Shown one piece after another: positions 8,153 to 16,566 of a stretch of 64,000 nucleotides of DNA. The notes under the pieces were generated by a model. That model saw nothing but the letters and a program-made list of their open reading frames with translations, was not told the DNA's origin and did no database searches. Every line of letters begins with the position of its first letter. Position 1 is the first letter of the stretch. Source of the stretch: Actinomadura sp. K4S16 (GTDB taxonomy: Bacteria; Actinomycetota; Actinomycetes; Streptosporangiales; Streptosporangiaceae); assembly GCF_008327685.1 (NCBI RefSeq), contig NZ_BDDE01000030.1, positions 78,485-142,484 on the forward strand, given 5' to 3'. The translations under genes were made by a program, and so were the position numbers.

Positions 8153-10765
8153 ATGGTCGAGACGGCGGAGATCCCGGTCGAGTGGCGTGAGCACATCCAT
8201 CCGAGGCGCGGCGGCGTTCCCGTTCCGCCGGCCGTCCCGGACGAGGGCGCGGCGCGGAGGGCGCGCGAGCGGTTGCGGGAGGCCCGCCCGATCGCCGCGG
8301 AGATGCTGGAGCACGAGCGCACCGACCCGGAGATCGGCCGCGCCGCGCGGGCGTGGCTGGACGGGGAGGCCGACCCGGCGGGCGCGGCGGCCGTCGCCGC
8401 CGTCGCGGTGAAGTACCTCGAAGGCGCCGGCGGTGCGGCGTTCCTGGACGCGTGGGTGCTGGACCACGGGCTCCCGTTCGCCGCCTGCGCGGTCACCGAG
8501 CTCTTCTCGATCGAACCCGGCCCGGTGCCGGTACCCGCGACACCCGGCCCCGACGGCGTCGTCCGGCTGGTCGCCTACAGCTACGTCGACCCGCCCAGGG
8601 GATGGCGCGGCGAGATCCGGCGCGTCACCACCGAGGACCACTTCCCGGCGAACCGGTGGCTCGCCGAGAAGGGGGCGCTCAAGCGGCTCCGCACGCTGCT
8701 GGCCGCCGCGCCCGAGGACGAGTACCGCAACGCCGTCGCACGAGTGTCGTGCCATCGCGGTGACGCCTGGAGGCGGCGGGTGGCCGCCTACCTCCTCCCG
8801 TCCGAGACGGCCTGGCTGGACGAGACCTTCGACGACTCCTTCGGGTGGATGCACCAGGCACTCGAACACGAGTACCTGGTGTGCTCGCTGTCCAGCGCGG
8901 CGCAGATCGACAGGGTGGGCTGGGTGCCGGTCACTCCCGGCGTCATCGGAACGCTTCTCGACGCCCTGGGCGCGGAGGCTCTCCCGCTGCTCGACAGGGC
9001 GCTCCAGGGCGGATACAACGCCGACGAGACGCGGCCGATCGTCCTAAGGGCCCTAGTGGGGATCGCGGACGAGAGGGTCTTTCCGCTCCTGCTCGACCAC
9101 ATGGGACTGCAAGGCGTGCCGGCCGCTCTGCAGGAGGCGGCCGAACGGCACCCGGAGCACGCGCTCCGAGCCTTGGCCCCGCTGGTCGGCGACGACACGG
9201 TGAGGGGCCTGCAGGCGGCGGGAACGGTGCGCGGGCTGCTGCACGTCAGGCCGGCCCTTGCCGAGTCGCTGCCCTCGGGGAGCGCCGAGGCGCTCCTGCC
9301 GCGACCGGCCGTCCCGGACAGCGACGACGTGCCCGCCATCCTCACCGGCAAGCCGGGCCGGGGCGCGAAGACGGACTGGGCCGACCCCGCGCTGCTTCCA
9401 CGGATCCTCACCCGCGGCGGCGACCGGGCGCTGCCCGCGAGCGCGACCGCGCGCCTGCTGACCCTGCTCGCCAAGAAGGCGCCCGAGGCGGCGGAGGTCC
9501 GCTCGTACTGCGACCGGCACTCGCTGGCCGAATTCTCTTGGGCGGTGTTCCAGCGCTGGCACGCGCTCGGCGCGCCGACGCGGCACAACTGGGCGCTGGC
9601 GCAGCTCGGGCTCATCGGCGACGACACGACGGTGCGGCGGCTCAGCCCGCTGATCAAGGCGTGGCCGGGCCAGGGCCTCGCCGGCCGGGCCGCGGCCGCG
9701 CTGGACGTCCTCGCCGCGGTCGGCTCCGACGTGGCCCTGACCCACCTGTTCGAGCTGACCCGCCGCGGCAGGTACAAGGGGCTGAAGGCCAGGGCGGACC
9801 GCACGATCGACGCGATCGCCGCGGCGCGCGGGATGACGCGGGACGCGCTGGCCGACCGCGCCGTCCCGGACTTCGGGCTGGACGAGCGGGGCACCCTCGT
9901 CCTGGACTACGGCGCGCGCCGGTTCACCGTGACGTTCGACGAGCAGCTCGTCCCGCTGGTCGTGGAGCCCGGCGGCAAGCGGCGCAAGAGCGCGCCGAAG
10001 CCCGGCCCCAAGGACGATCCGGCGCTCGCCCCCGCCGCCCACGCCCTGTTCACCGGCCTCCGCAAGGATCTGCGGACGATCGCCGACCAGGAGATCAGGC
10101 GCCTGGAACTGGCCATGATCAATCGGCGGAGCTGGACGCCGGAGGAGTTCCGCGCCCTGTTCGTCGACCACCCGCTGCTGGGCCACATCGTCCGCCGGCT
10201 GGTGTGGACCACCGATTCAGGAACCGCCTTCCGCGTCGACGAAGGCCGCGCCTACGCGGGGGTCGGCGACGACCTGTTCACCCCCGCGCCGGACGCCCGC
10301 ATCAGCATCGCCCATCCCGTGCTGCTGGGCGGCGACCTCGACGCCTGGGCCGAACTGTTCGCCGACTACGAGATCCTCCAGCCGTTCGAGCAGCTCGGGC
10401 GCCCCGTCCACCGCCTCACGGACGACGAGCGCGCCGCGCACCGGCTCGCCCGGGTGGAGGGGCTCGTCCTGCCCTACGGCAAGGCCAAGGGCCACTCCCA
10501 GGGGCGGTGGGAGTCGCTGGACGCCGACGGAGGGTTCGCGGGCGGGTGGCTCGCCCGGCGCGACCCCGCCGGCCTGTACGTCGTGGCGGACCTGAGCCCG
10601 GGCCTGGGGTACTACATGTACGGCGAGGGCGAGGACCAGAAGATCAACGCCCTGTGGGCGGGGCCGGCCCCCGCCGGCTCACCCCGGGACACGGTGCCGC
10701 TCGGCGAGGTCGACCCGGTCACCATGAGCGAGGCCGTCCACGACCTCGTCTGCAGCGCGTCCTAG
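8153..10765 (+). CDS. DUF4132 domain protein with HEAT-like repeats
   Basis: This is an 870-residue soluble protein. Residues roughly 250-560 are helical repeats that read like HEAT units (ALPLLDRAL, ERVFPLLLDHMG, PALLPRILTRGG, LTHLFELTRR). The C-terminal 300 residues match DUF4132 (MolR/YehI group): WTPEEFRALFVDHPLLGHIVRRLVW (shown in parts: WTPEEFRALFV, LLGHIVRRLVW), then a WSLD-like FAEYEILQPFEQLGR block. Family members are found in bacteria and protists without an agreed function; molybdate and immunity roles have been suggested only indirectly. A TAGTTT hexamer at 8139-8144 ends 8 nt before the ATG and there is no clear ribosome binding site, so a leaderless mRNA is likely. Confidence 0.78.
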   Translation: MVETAEIPVEWREHIHPRRGGVPVPPAVPDEGAARRARERLREARPIAAEMLEHERTDPEIGRAARAWLDGEADPAGAAAVAAVAVKYLEGAGGAAFLDAWVLDHGLPFAACAVTELFSIEPGPVPVPATPGPDGVVRLVAYSYVDPPRGWRGEIRRVTTEDHFPANRWLAEKGALKRLRTLLAAAPEDEYRNAVARVSCHRGDAWRRRVAAYLLPSETAWLDETFDDSFGWMHQALEHEYLVCSLSSAAQIDRVGWVPVTPGVIGTLLDALGAEALPLLDRALQGGYNADETRPIVLRALVGIADERVFPLLLDHMGLQGVPAALQEAAERHPEHALRALAPLVGDDTVRGLQAAGTVRGLLHVRPALAESLPSGSAEALLPRPAVPDSDDVPAILTGKPGRGAKTDWADPALLPRILTRGGDRALPASATARLLTLLAKKAPEAAEVRSYCDRHSLAEFSWAVFQRWHALGAPTRHNWALAQLGLIGDDTTVRRLSPLIKAWPGQGLAGRAAAALDVLAAVGSDVALTHLFELTRRGRYKGLKARADRTIDAIAAARGMTRDALADRAVPDFGLDERGTLVLDYGARRFTVTFDEQLVPLVVEPGGKRRKSAPKPGPKDDPALAPAAHALFTGLRKDLRTIADQEIRRLELAMINRRSWTPEEFRALFVDHPLLGHIVRRLVWTTDSGTAFRVDEGRAYAGVGDDLFTPAPDARISIAHPVLLGGDLDAWAELFADYEILQPFEQLGRPVHRLTDDERAAHRLARVEGLVLPYGKAKGHSQGRWESLDADGGFAGGWLARRDPAGLYVVADLSPGLGYYMYGEGEDQKINALWAGPAPAGSPRDTVPLGEVDPVTMSEAVHDLVCSAS

Positions 10766-10785
10766 CCGGACGGGACGGCTCCGCC

Positions 10786-11105
10786 CTACCGCGCGTCGGA
10801 GACGGAGTCGACCATGACCGTCCGGTGGGTGACCGTCGTGTCGTAGGCCAGGACGGCGGCCTGCGCCTCCGGCTCCACGACGGCCGTCGAGATGTCGTCT
10901 CCCGCGAACGCCCGGACGGCGTCGAGGAGTCCCACAGCGTCATGACCTCCAGCTCCACCCGGTCGCCCGCGTCCCGGCGGAACAGGTACGCGCCTCGATG
11001 GCCGTCCACGGAGGCGAGGGCCGGGAGCACCGAGCCCGTGAAGTGGTCGCGGTAGGCTTCCGCGCCCTCGGCGGTGGCGGTCGCGCGCCACACTCTGGCG
11101 ATCAT
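10786..11105 (-). pseudogene. Frameshifted antibiotic-biosynthesis-monooxygenase-like (ABM) gene
   Basis: The first frame (ATG at 11105 behind GAGGAGAG) encodes MIARVWRATATAEGAEAYRDH and continues through GHRGAYLFRRDAGDRVELEVMTLWDS, a ferredoxin-like ABM/DUF-type small protein. At about 10928 the sense switches to another frame, which goes on LDAVRAFAGDDISTAVVEPEAQ...VTHRTVMVD and stops at 10786. Joined, the two give a normal protein of about 106 residues. One base (probably a C in GACTCC-CTCGAC) is missing. Either the gene is a young pseudogene or the assembly has an indel. Such proteins are small heme- or quinone-type monooxygenases or their inactive relatives. It is convergent with the DUF4132 gene. 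Confidence 0.75.
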
Positions 11106-11182
11106 CGGGGCTCTCCTCGTCGACGGTCGCAACGCTGGACCGCCGACTGTACCGCTCGCGGGCGGGAGGCGCGGCGGATCGC

Positions 11183-11217
11183 GCCGGGCTCGGAACCTCC
11201 TCGGTTCAGAGCCCGGC
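11183..11217 (-). terminator. Long hairpin after the lcp-like gene
   Basis: GCCGGGCTC (11183-11191) pairs with GAGCCCGGC (11209-11217). Inside, GAACC pairs with GGTTC across a 5-nt loop, with one G-A mismatch between the two stems. It lies 55 bp beyond the stop of the rubber-oxygenase-like gene, in its direction of transcription, with no U-tract. Confidence 0.65.
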
Positions 11218-11271
11218 GTCGACGTCGAGCGTCTTCGGGGGAGCGGGAGCCGCGGTCCGGGGTGGCCCGGG

Positions 11272-12513
11272 TCAGTAGTGCGGGTTGTTGGTCTGCGGGA
11301 TCTCGATGCTGATCGGCAGCTTGAACCCGGACAGGTAGAGCAGGGCGCCCTGGCGGAGGATCTCGTCGAAGGCCCAGTAGAGCTGCCGAAGCTCCTTGGG
11401 CGCCTTCGTGAGGTCGAGGACGCCCTCGCGGACGGCGACGAAGGGCGGCCAGAGGGTCTCGATGAGCGGGTCCCACAGCGGGTCCGGGGAGATCCTCAGC
11501 CATCCGGCGATCTCGTCGCCGAGCAGGTAGCGGGTGAGCGAGCCGAGGATGGGCTTGGTGAGGATCCCGCCGTCGATCGTGGAGCCGAGGTTGAGCAGGA
11601 TGTCGGCCAGCTTGACGCCCTCGGGCGTCGGGGCGAGCACCGGGTCCAGCACCTGCTTCGCCTGGGAGTTCGCCTCGTCCCACGACTTGGGGATGTACTC
11701 GTCCTGGATGCCGAGCATGTGCCCGGCGAGCTGCCAGGAGTGCAGGAACGCCTCGGACTCGGCGGCCGGGATCGGCACCTTCCACTTGACCAGGTTCTGC
11801 ATGACGGTCGTGGGAAGGCTGTGCCAGGTGACCATCATGTCCGCCTGGCTGATCGGGATCTTCTCGTCGGCCGTCTTGGACCAGTACGGGGACTTCGGCA
11901 GCAGGTGGCGCACGGCGGCGTGCACGAGGCGGGTCTTGACGCAGGTCACGACCATCTCGCCTTCGGGCTCGAAGGCCTTCTCGGTGCCGATGTCGTAGCC
12001 GAGCTTGGCGGTCTTGGTGATGCGGTCCTTCATGTCCGCGCCGCCCTTGGAGTAGTAGACCGCGCGCGCCTCGTGGGGGATCGCCGTGCTCATCATCCCG
12101 CTGGCGAAGCCGTAGGTGACGCCGAGGTAGAGGCCCCGCTTCTCGTTGAACTCGAACGCGGTGGCCAGCTTGCCCCGGTCGGCCCAGTCCGGCAGCCGGC
12201 GGGCGCGCTCCATGAAGTCGCGCAGATCCGCTGGAAGCCCGTCCGGCAGCGGCTGCCCGTTCTTCGTCCACTTCCGCAGCAGTTCGTTGACCTCGGGGAC
12301 GTCGCCCCGGTCGAGCAGCGAGGCGACCAGTTCGTCCGCCTCGGGGTCCCAGACCCATCGCGGGTCGGCGCCCTTGCCCGCGCCCGCCACCGAGCCCTTG
12401 GGCGACCACGTCCACAGTGAGGACGCCTGCGCGGGCGAGGCGACGCTCAGCGCGCCGAGCGCACCGAGCGCACCGCCCGTCATCAACACGTTGCGTCTGG
12501 TGGGTCTGTCCAT
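11272..12513 (-). CDS. lcp: Lcp-like rubber oxygenase (DUF2236/MpaB family), Tat-exported
   Basis: This 413-residue protein has a twin-arginine signal peptide: TRRNVLMTGGALG, Ala/Leu core, probable cleavage after SPAQA near residue 32. The DUF2236 domain holds the segment CVKTRLVHAAVRHLLPKS, which corresponds to the conserved Arg/Lys-Thr region of latex clearing protein, and ADMMVTWHSLP, which contains the His expected as proximal heme ligand. Lcp is an extracellular b-type cytochrome that cleaves cis-1,4-polyisoprene to oligo-isoprenoid aldehydes and ketones. I chose ATG at 12513 (GGAGGAG 10 nt upstream) because it starts exactly at the Tat motif. Length matches the family (about 400). No oxiA/oxiB aldehyde dehydrogenase genes follow, so rubber degradation cannot be concluded from context alone. 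A close MpaB-family relative with another substrate is possible. Confidence 0.78.
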   Translation of the reverse strand: MDRPTRRNVLMTGGALGALGALSVASPAQASSLWTWSPKGSVAGAGKGADPRWVWDPEADELVASLLDRGDVPEVNELLRKWTKNGQPLPDGLPADLRDFMERARRLPDWADRGKLATAFEFNEKRGLYLGVTYGFASGMMSTAIPHEARAVYYSKGGADMKDRITKTAKLGYDIGTEKAFEPEGEMVVTCVKTRLVHAAVRHLLPKSPYWSKTADEKIPISQADMMVTWHSLPTTVMQNLVKWKVPIPAAESEAFLHSWQLAGHMLGIQDEYIPKSWDEANSQAKQVLDPVLAPTPEGVKLADILLNLGSTIDGGILTKPILGSLTRYLLGDEIAGWLRISPDPLWDPLIETLWPPFVAVREGVLDLTKAPKELRQLYWAFDEILRQGALLYLSGFKLPISIEIPQTNNPHY

Positions 12514-12593
12514 GCCTTCGCTCCTCCTCGGGCCGGGCGCGCCCTCCCCGAACGCGATGTCGGACGCTCCCGGGTTTCCTGAGCCAATCCGGA

Positions 12594-12628
12594 ACCCTAG
12601 ACCCTTATTGGCGCTCTGCCAATAGGGG
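12594..12628 (-). promoter_or_regulatory. lcp promoter with overlapping inverted-repeat operator
   Basis: On the minus strand -35 TTGGCA (12622-12617), a 17-bp spacer and -10 TAGGGT (12599-12594) form a good vegetative promoter. An 11-bp inverted repeat with a 5-bp centre (12602-12612 and 12618-12628; core TATTGGC-N5-GCCAATA) covers the -35 and most of the spacer. A partial third copy, GCCAAT, lies at 12583-12588. That is the layout of a repressor site, as for TetR-type LcpR regulators, but no such regulator gene is in this window. Confidence 0.62.
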
Positions 12629-12712
12629 CACGGCTTCATGCCGCCGCTTGATCACGGAGGGCTCGGCACCGGTGGACGGAGTAGATCGGCGCCGACGGGG
12701 GACGGGCGGGCC

Positions 12713-13318
12713 GTGGACCGGTTCCCGCGGTTCAGCCTGCTCGGGGTCGGGGCGATGAACTCGCCGCGCTTCCGTCCCGCCGGCCTGCTGGTCCGGCACG
12801 GCCCCGACCGCGTCATGCTGGACGGCGGCGGGGACGCGGTGCCGCCGGACCGGGTGGGGGCGTGGCTGGTGACCGACGACCGCGCCGAACTGATGCCGGA
12901 CATCCGCCGCCGGTGCAGGAGCCTGGATCTGGAGCCCGCCGTCGCCCCGTTCCGCACCGCCGGAATCAGCATCGAGCCAGTGCCGGTGGTTCACACCTCC
13001 CACCCCGCCTACGGCTACCGGATCGAGGCCGGCGGCACCCGCACGGTCTGGGCGCCGGAGTTCTGGGAGTTCCCCGACTGGGCGGACGGCGCCGACCTGC
13101 TGTTCGCCGACGCGGCCGGATGGCGCCGCCCGATCCGCTTCGCCCGGGGAGTCGGCGGGCATGCGGCCGTCCTGGACACCGCCGAGCAGGCCCGCCGCCG
13201 CCGGGTGCGCCGCCTGGTGTTCGCCCATATCGGACGTCCCAGCATCCGCGCCATCGACGGCGGCGCGGTCCCGCCCTACGGGGAGTGGGGCGTCGAAGGC
13301 CGCACCTACCGTCCCTGA
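12713..13318 (+). CDS. MBL-fold-like protein lacking the metal motif
   Basis: About 201 residues from GTG 12713 (an upstream ATG at 12638 would add 25 low-complexity residues and has no better ribosome binding site). The chain follows a metallo-beta-lactamase-like course: FSLLGVGAMNSPRF, LLVRHGPDRVMLDGGGD, PVVHTSHPAYGYRIEAGG, ADLLFADAAGW, GVGGHAAVLDTAEQARRR and LVFAHIGRP. The usual first metal motif HxHxDH is missing; only HTSH, GGHA and AHIG-type histidines remain. It may be an inactive or differently ligated member of the fold. It is divergent from the lcp-like gene and shares the intergenic region carrying the palindrome at 12602-12628. Confidence 0.6.
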   Translation: MDRFPRFSLLGVGAMNSPRFRPAGLLVRHGPDRVMLDGGGDAVPPDRVGAWLVTDDRAELMPDIRRRCRSLDLEPAVAPFRTAGISIEPVPVVHTSHPAYGYRIEAGGTRTVWAPEFWEFPDWADGADLLFADAAGWRRPIRFARGVGGHAAVLDTAEQARRRRVRRLVFAHIGRPSIRAIDGGAVPPYGEWGVEGRTYRP

Positions 13319-13396
13319 CGAATCGGACCGGGAAGACACCGCCGTCTCGCAGGGAAGGAGGGCGTGCGAGCGCGGGCCGCCGCGCCGGGGTGAGGG

Positions 13397-14629
13397 TCAG
13401 CGCAGCGGGAAGCCGAGCTCCCGGCCCTGCTCGCGCAGCTCGTCGCGGGCGGAGGGGTGGGCGACGTTGTCGATGATCTGCTGCGCCTGGGAGGCGGCGT
13501 CCTTGCCCCAGACGGTGGCGGTGCCCTGCTCGCTGACGATGTAGCTGTGCTGGAACGAGGTGACCGGGCCGGTGACGCGCGGGATGACGGTCGAGACGTC
13601 CGCACGCGGATGCCAGGACGGCAGGGCGATGACGGCGTGCCCGCCGGGGGAGTGCAGAGCGCCGATGACGAAGTCGGTCTGCCCGCCGAAGCCGGAGTAG
13701 ATCGCCCCGCGGACGCGGCTGGCGTTGGCCTGGGCGAACAGGTCGACCTGGAGCGCGGAGTTCACCGAGACCATGCGGGGCTGCCGGGCGATGAGGCTCG
13801 GGTCGTTGGTCTTCTCGGTGCGCAGCATCCGGATCCGCTCGTTGCGGTCGGCCCAGGCGTAGAGCTCCGGACCGCCGAACGCGAACGACGCGGTGATCGG
13901 GCTGCCGGCGTCGAGCGCCCCCGCCTTCTCCAGCGCCAGCACGCCGTCGCTGAACATCTCCGACCAGACGCGGAGCCCCCGCCGCTCGAGGAGCGAGGAG
14001 AGCACGGCGTCCGGGATGGCGCCGATGCCGAGCTGGAGGGTGGCGTCCTCCGGGACGAGCCGGGCGACCCGCCGGCCGATCTCGTGGGCGACCTCCCCGG
14101 GCGGCCGGGGGACCGGGGTGGCGAGCGGCTCGTCGTCCTCGATCGCCAGGTCGATCTCGTCGGTGGCCAGGACGGCGTCCCCGAACGTGTAGGGCATGCC
14201 GGGGTTGATCTGCGCGATGACCAGGCCGCCCCGCGCCCGGACGGCCTCGATGGCCGCGGGCAGGATGTTCACCTCGATCCCGAGCGAGACGGTCCCGCCG
14301 ACCGGCGGGGAGGTCTGCACGATCACCACGTCCGGCGGCAGCGAGCCCTTCAGCAGGTTCGGCACCAGCGACAGCCGCGACGGGAAGTAGCGCAGGTTCG
14401 CGCGGCCGCGCATCCCGGCGCCGACGAAGGGCGTCTCCAGGTCCACGCCCTCGCGGTCCGGAAGGCCCGCCTGGGCGTTGAGCATGAACAGCCGGTACTC
14501 GCCCACCGCGGCGTCCACGATCCCGAGTGTCCGGCGCGGGGCGGCGAAGTTGCCGCCGGCCACGATCCGGGGCCGTCCCGGCAGCCCTGCGAGCACCCGT
14601 GCCAGATGCTCCTCCGAGACAACGCGCAT
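13397..14629 (-). CDS. Acetyl-CoA hydrolase / 4-hydroxybutyrate CoA-transferase family protein
   Basis: This 410-residue protein belongs to family I CoA-transferases related to 4-hydroxybutyrate and succinyl/propionyl-CoA:acetate transferases and to acetyl-CoA hydrolase. Seen in order: IVAGGNFAAP near the start, TSPPVGGTVSLGIEVN, LQLGIGAIPDAVLSSL, the catalytic-Glu segment RVWSEMFSDGVL, and a C-terminal SGFGGQTDFVIGA...SEQGTATVWGK block. The Glu in WSEMFSDG is the residue that would carry the covalent CoA thioester. It starts with ATG at 14629 behind AAGGGATC. It is convergent with the MBL-like gene and 196 bp from the divergent VOC gene. The acyl acceptor is unknown. Confidence 0.82.
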   Translation of the reverse strand: MRVVSEEHLARVLAGLPGRPRIVAGGNFAAPRRTLGIVDAAVGEYRLFMLNAQAGLPDREGVDLETPFVGAGMRGRANLRYFPSRLSLVPNLLKGSLPPDVVIVQTSPPVGGTVSLGIEVNILPAAIEAVRARGGLVIAQINPGMPYTFGDAVLATDEIDLAIEDDEPLATPVPRPPGEVAHEIGRRVARLVPEDATLQLGIGAIPDAVLSSLLERRGLRVWSEMFSDGVLALEKAGALDAGSPITASFAFGGPELYAWADRNERIRMLRTEKTNDPSLIARQPRMVSVNSALQVDLFAQANASRVRGAIYSGFGGQTDFVIGALHSPGGHAVIALPSWHPRADVSTVIPRVTGPVTSFQHSYIVSEQGTATVWGKDAASQAQQIIDNVAHPSARDELREQGRELGFPLR

Positions 14630-14825
14630 CGAGATCCCTTTCCGAGAGGCGGACACTTCGCGACCGGGCCGAGGGAGGCCGCGTGGCCAGTCTGCCCGAC
14701 CGTCCGGGATGGCACCGACCCGCCCGCCCGATCATGCCGGACGGACCGGCCGCCCGCCGGCGCGATGAGTTCGCGGCGCCACCGTGGTCGTATCCACGAC
14801 GCATCGACGACGCGCGAGGAAAGAC

Positions 14826-15164
14826 ATGTCACTCGATCTGTTCGCAGGCATCCCCGTCACCGACTACGCGGCGGCGCGGCCGTGGTACGAGCGCTTCTTC
14901 GGCGGCGAGCCGTCCTTCCTGCCCAACGACGTCGAGGCCGTGTGGGAGGTGGCCGAGCACCGGTACGTCTACATCGTCCAGGACCCGGAGCGGGCGGGGA
15001 ACGCCCTGGTGTTCTCGTTCGTGGACGATCTCGGCGACCGGGTGGCGGCGCTCGCCGAGCGGGGCATCACCCCGGCGGGGCGCGAGGAGTACGGCAACGG
15101 GGTGACCAAGGTGGTCTTCCGGGACGCGGAGGGCAACGAGATCAGTTTCGGCGGCTCCGGCTGA
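14826..15164 (+). CDS. VOC (glyoxalase/bleomycin-resistance fold) protein
   Basis: This 112-residue protein has one pair of beta-alpha-beta-beta-beta modules: LFAGIPVTDYAAARPWYERFFGGEP, EHRYVYIVQD and EEYGNGVTKVVFRDAEGNEISFGG (given here in short pieces). Possible metal-ligand positions include an N-terminal Ile/Pro strand without His, HRYVY, and the C-terminal Glu in GNEISF, so the usual His-Glu metal set is incomplete. It may bind a ligand rather than catalyse. It starts with ATG at 14826 behind GAGGAAAG. It is divergently arranged with the CoA-transferase gene. Confidence 0.82.
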   Translation: MSLDLFAGIPVTDYAAARPWYERFFGGEPSFLPNDVEAVWEVAEHRYVYIVQDPERAGNALVFSFVDDLGDRVAALAERGITPAGREEYGNGVTKVVFRDAEGNEISFGGSG

Positions 15165-15392
15165 CCCGCTCCCGCGCCGGGCCGCCCGGCCTCTTCGACG
15201 CCATTCCATAATCGCCGTTGCTTCGGCATTAACCCGGAGGCCATGGAAAAGGCGCCGGGTGATCAGCCCGGTCGGCGTTTCTAACACAGCCGCTTCGAAA
15301 CGGCAAGCTACCCAGAACCCCGGGAGCCCGGTAATCTGCGGGCCACGCGACGGCGCCGTTGCGCCGATGCGCGGTAGACGAGGGAGCTGGAC
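15165..15392. other. Intergenic region with hairpins, no gene
   Basis: The stretch holds CCGGG-tgatcag-CCCGG (about 15255-15271), which could end the VOC transcript, a TAATCT hexamer near 15331 that could be a -10, and GGCGC-cgtt-GCGCC just before the ribosome binding site GAGGGAG of the next gene. I see no coding sequence or RNA gene in it. Confidence 0.35.
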
Positions 15393-16490
15393 GTGTCGGG
15401 CGCACCGGGGAAGTCGCGAAAGGACCGCGCCCGCGCCATCGAGGGCTTCGCCGCCGAACTGCGGGCACTGCGCGCCTCGGCGGGCACGCCGTCGTTCCGC
15501 GAGATGGCGGGCCGCTCGCGGGCGATCTCCCACACCACCCTGCATGAGGCGGCCCAGGGCAACCGGCTTCCCAGCTGGGCGACGACGGTCGAGTTCGTCA
15601 AGACCTGCGGCGCCGACCCGGAGGCCTACCGCGAGCGCTGGGAGGCGGCGAACCGGCTGGTCCGCACGGCGGGCGCCGCGGGGCAGCAGCCGCTCACCGC
15701 CCCGGCACCGGCCGAACGGGGCGAGGCGGGCCCGGCCGGTCAGGAGCCCGCGCCGACCGGCGTGGCGGCGGCCCTCGACCCGGGCGACCCACGTGCGGGC
15801 GACCAGGGCACGCACGACCAGGAAGCGCCGGATCCGCATGCGCAGGACCGGGACGGGCCGCGCCAGAGCGGCGAGATCGTGCGCATCTCCGGCCCCGCGG
15901 TCCCGTACGTGGTCGAGCACGGGCCCGCTCAGAGGTTCGCGCGGTCGCGCCGCCGGTACGTCGCGCTGGGGGCCCTGGCCGCGGCCATCGCCGCTGCCGC
16001 CGTGATCGGGGACTCCCTCCTGCCGGACGCCACCGGCAACACCGCCGCCCGCCGGCCGGTCTCTTCCGCCGGCCCGGTGATCACCTCCTCCGACTGCCCC
16101 GTGAAGCAGCAGAACCCGCCGCAGAGCGCGCCCGCGCACGAGGGCGACCGCGCCGTGTTCGTCGCCGACGTCACCCTGCCCGACTGCACCCGCGTCCGCC
16201 GCGGCGCGAAGGCCGAGAAGGTGTGGCGCTTCAAGAACACCGGCGCCGTCGCCTGGCGCGGCTACTCCCTGCACCGCATCGACCTGCCGCAGCGCCGCGA
16301 CCAGTGCCAGACGATCGTGGACGTCCCGGTCCCGGACACACCGCCCGGCGGGGTCGTCGACATCCGGACCCAGGTGACGGCCCCGCCCGGGCCGGCCTTC
16401 TGTTTCGTGCGCTTTAAAATGCTCGACGGCAATGGCGAAGTGGCATTCCCGGGCAACCGGCCGGTGAACTTCCAGCTGATCGTGGGATAG
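15393..16490 (+). CDS. HTH - transmembrane - NBR1-like Ig domain protein
   Basis: This is a 365-residue single-pass membrane protein of mixed parts. Residues 12-85 form an XRE-like helix-turn-helix (SFREMAGRSRAISHTTLHEA, then LPSWATTVEFVKTCG, DPEAYRERW) of the type found in actinomycete regulators. Residues 95-180 are a low-complexity Ala/Pro/Asp linker. A transmembrane helix follows at about 188-206, preceded by RSRRR, so the N-terminus is cytoplasmic. Residues 255-365 are an NBR1-type Ig-like domain (KVWRFKNTGAVAWRGYSL ... FCFVRFKMLDGNGEVAFPG) with paired Cys, on the outer face. The DNA-binding domain would therefore be held at the membrane and may respond to an extracellular ligand. It starts with GTG at 15393 behind GAGGGAG. 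Confidence 0.78.
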   Translation: MSGAPGKSRKDRARAIEGFAAELRALRASAGTPSFREMAGRSRAISHTTLHEAAQGNRLPSWATTVEFVKTCGADPEAYRERWEAANRLVRTAGAAGQQPLTAPAPAERGEAGPAGQEPAPTGVAAALDPGDPRAGDQGTHDQEAPDPHAQDRDGPRQSGEIVRISGPAVPYVVEHGPAQRFARSRRRYVALGALAAAIAAAAVIGDSLLPDATGNTAARRPVSSAGPVITSSDCPVKQQNPPQSAPAHEGDRAVFVADVTLPDCTRVRRGAKAEKVWRFKNTGAVAWRGYSLHRIDLPQRRDQCQTIVDVPVPDTPPGGVVDIRTQVTAPPGPAFCFVRFKMLDGNGEVAFPGNRPVNFQLIVG

Positions 16491-16513
16491 CCGCCGGCGG
16501 CAGTTCCGCATTT

Positions 16514-16566
16514 CCCGGGCGCCGGAGCCGCCGCGGGCCGCGTCCGGGCGTTTTCCGGCGCCCGGG
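16514..16566. terminator. Large inverted repeat with 12-bp perfect arms
   Basis: CCCGGGCGCCGG (16514-16525) and CCGGCGCCCGGG (16555-16566) face each other across a 29-nt loop that ends in TTTT. It follows the NBR1-Ig gene by 24 bp and abuts the stop codon of the broken ROK gene. A bidirectional terminator is the simplest reading. Confidence 0.5.
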
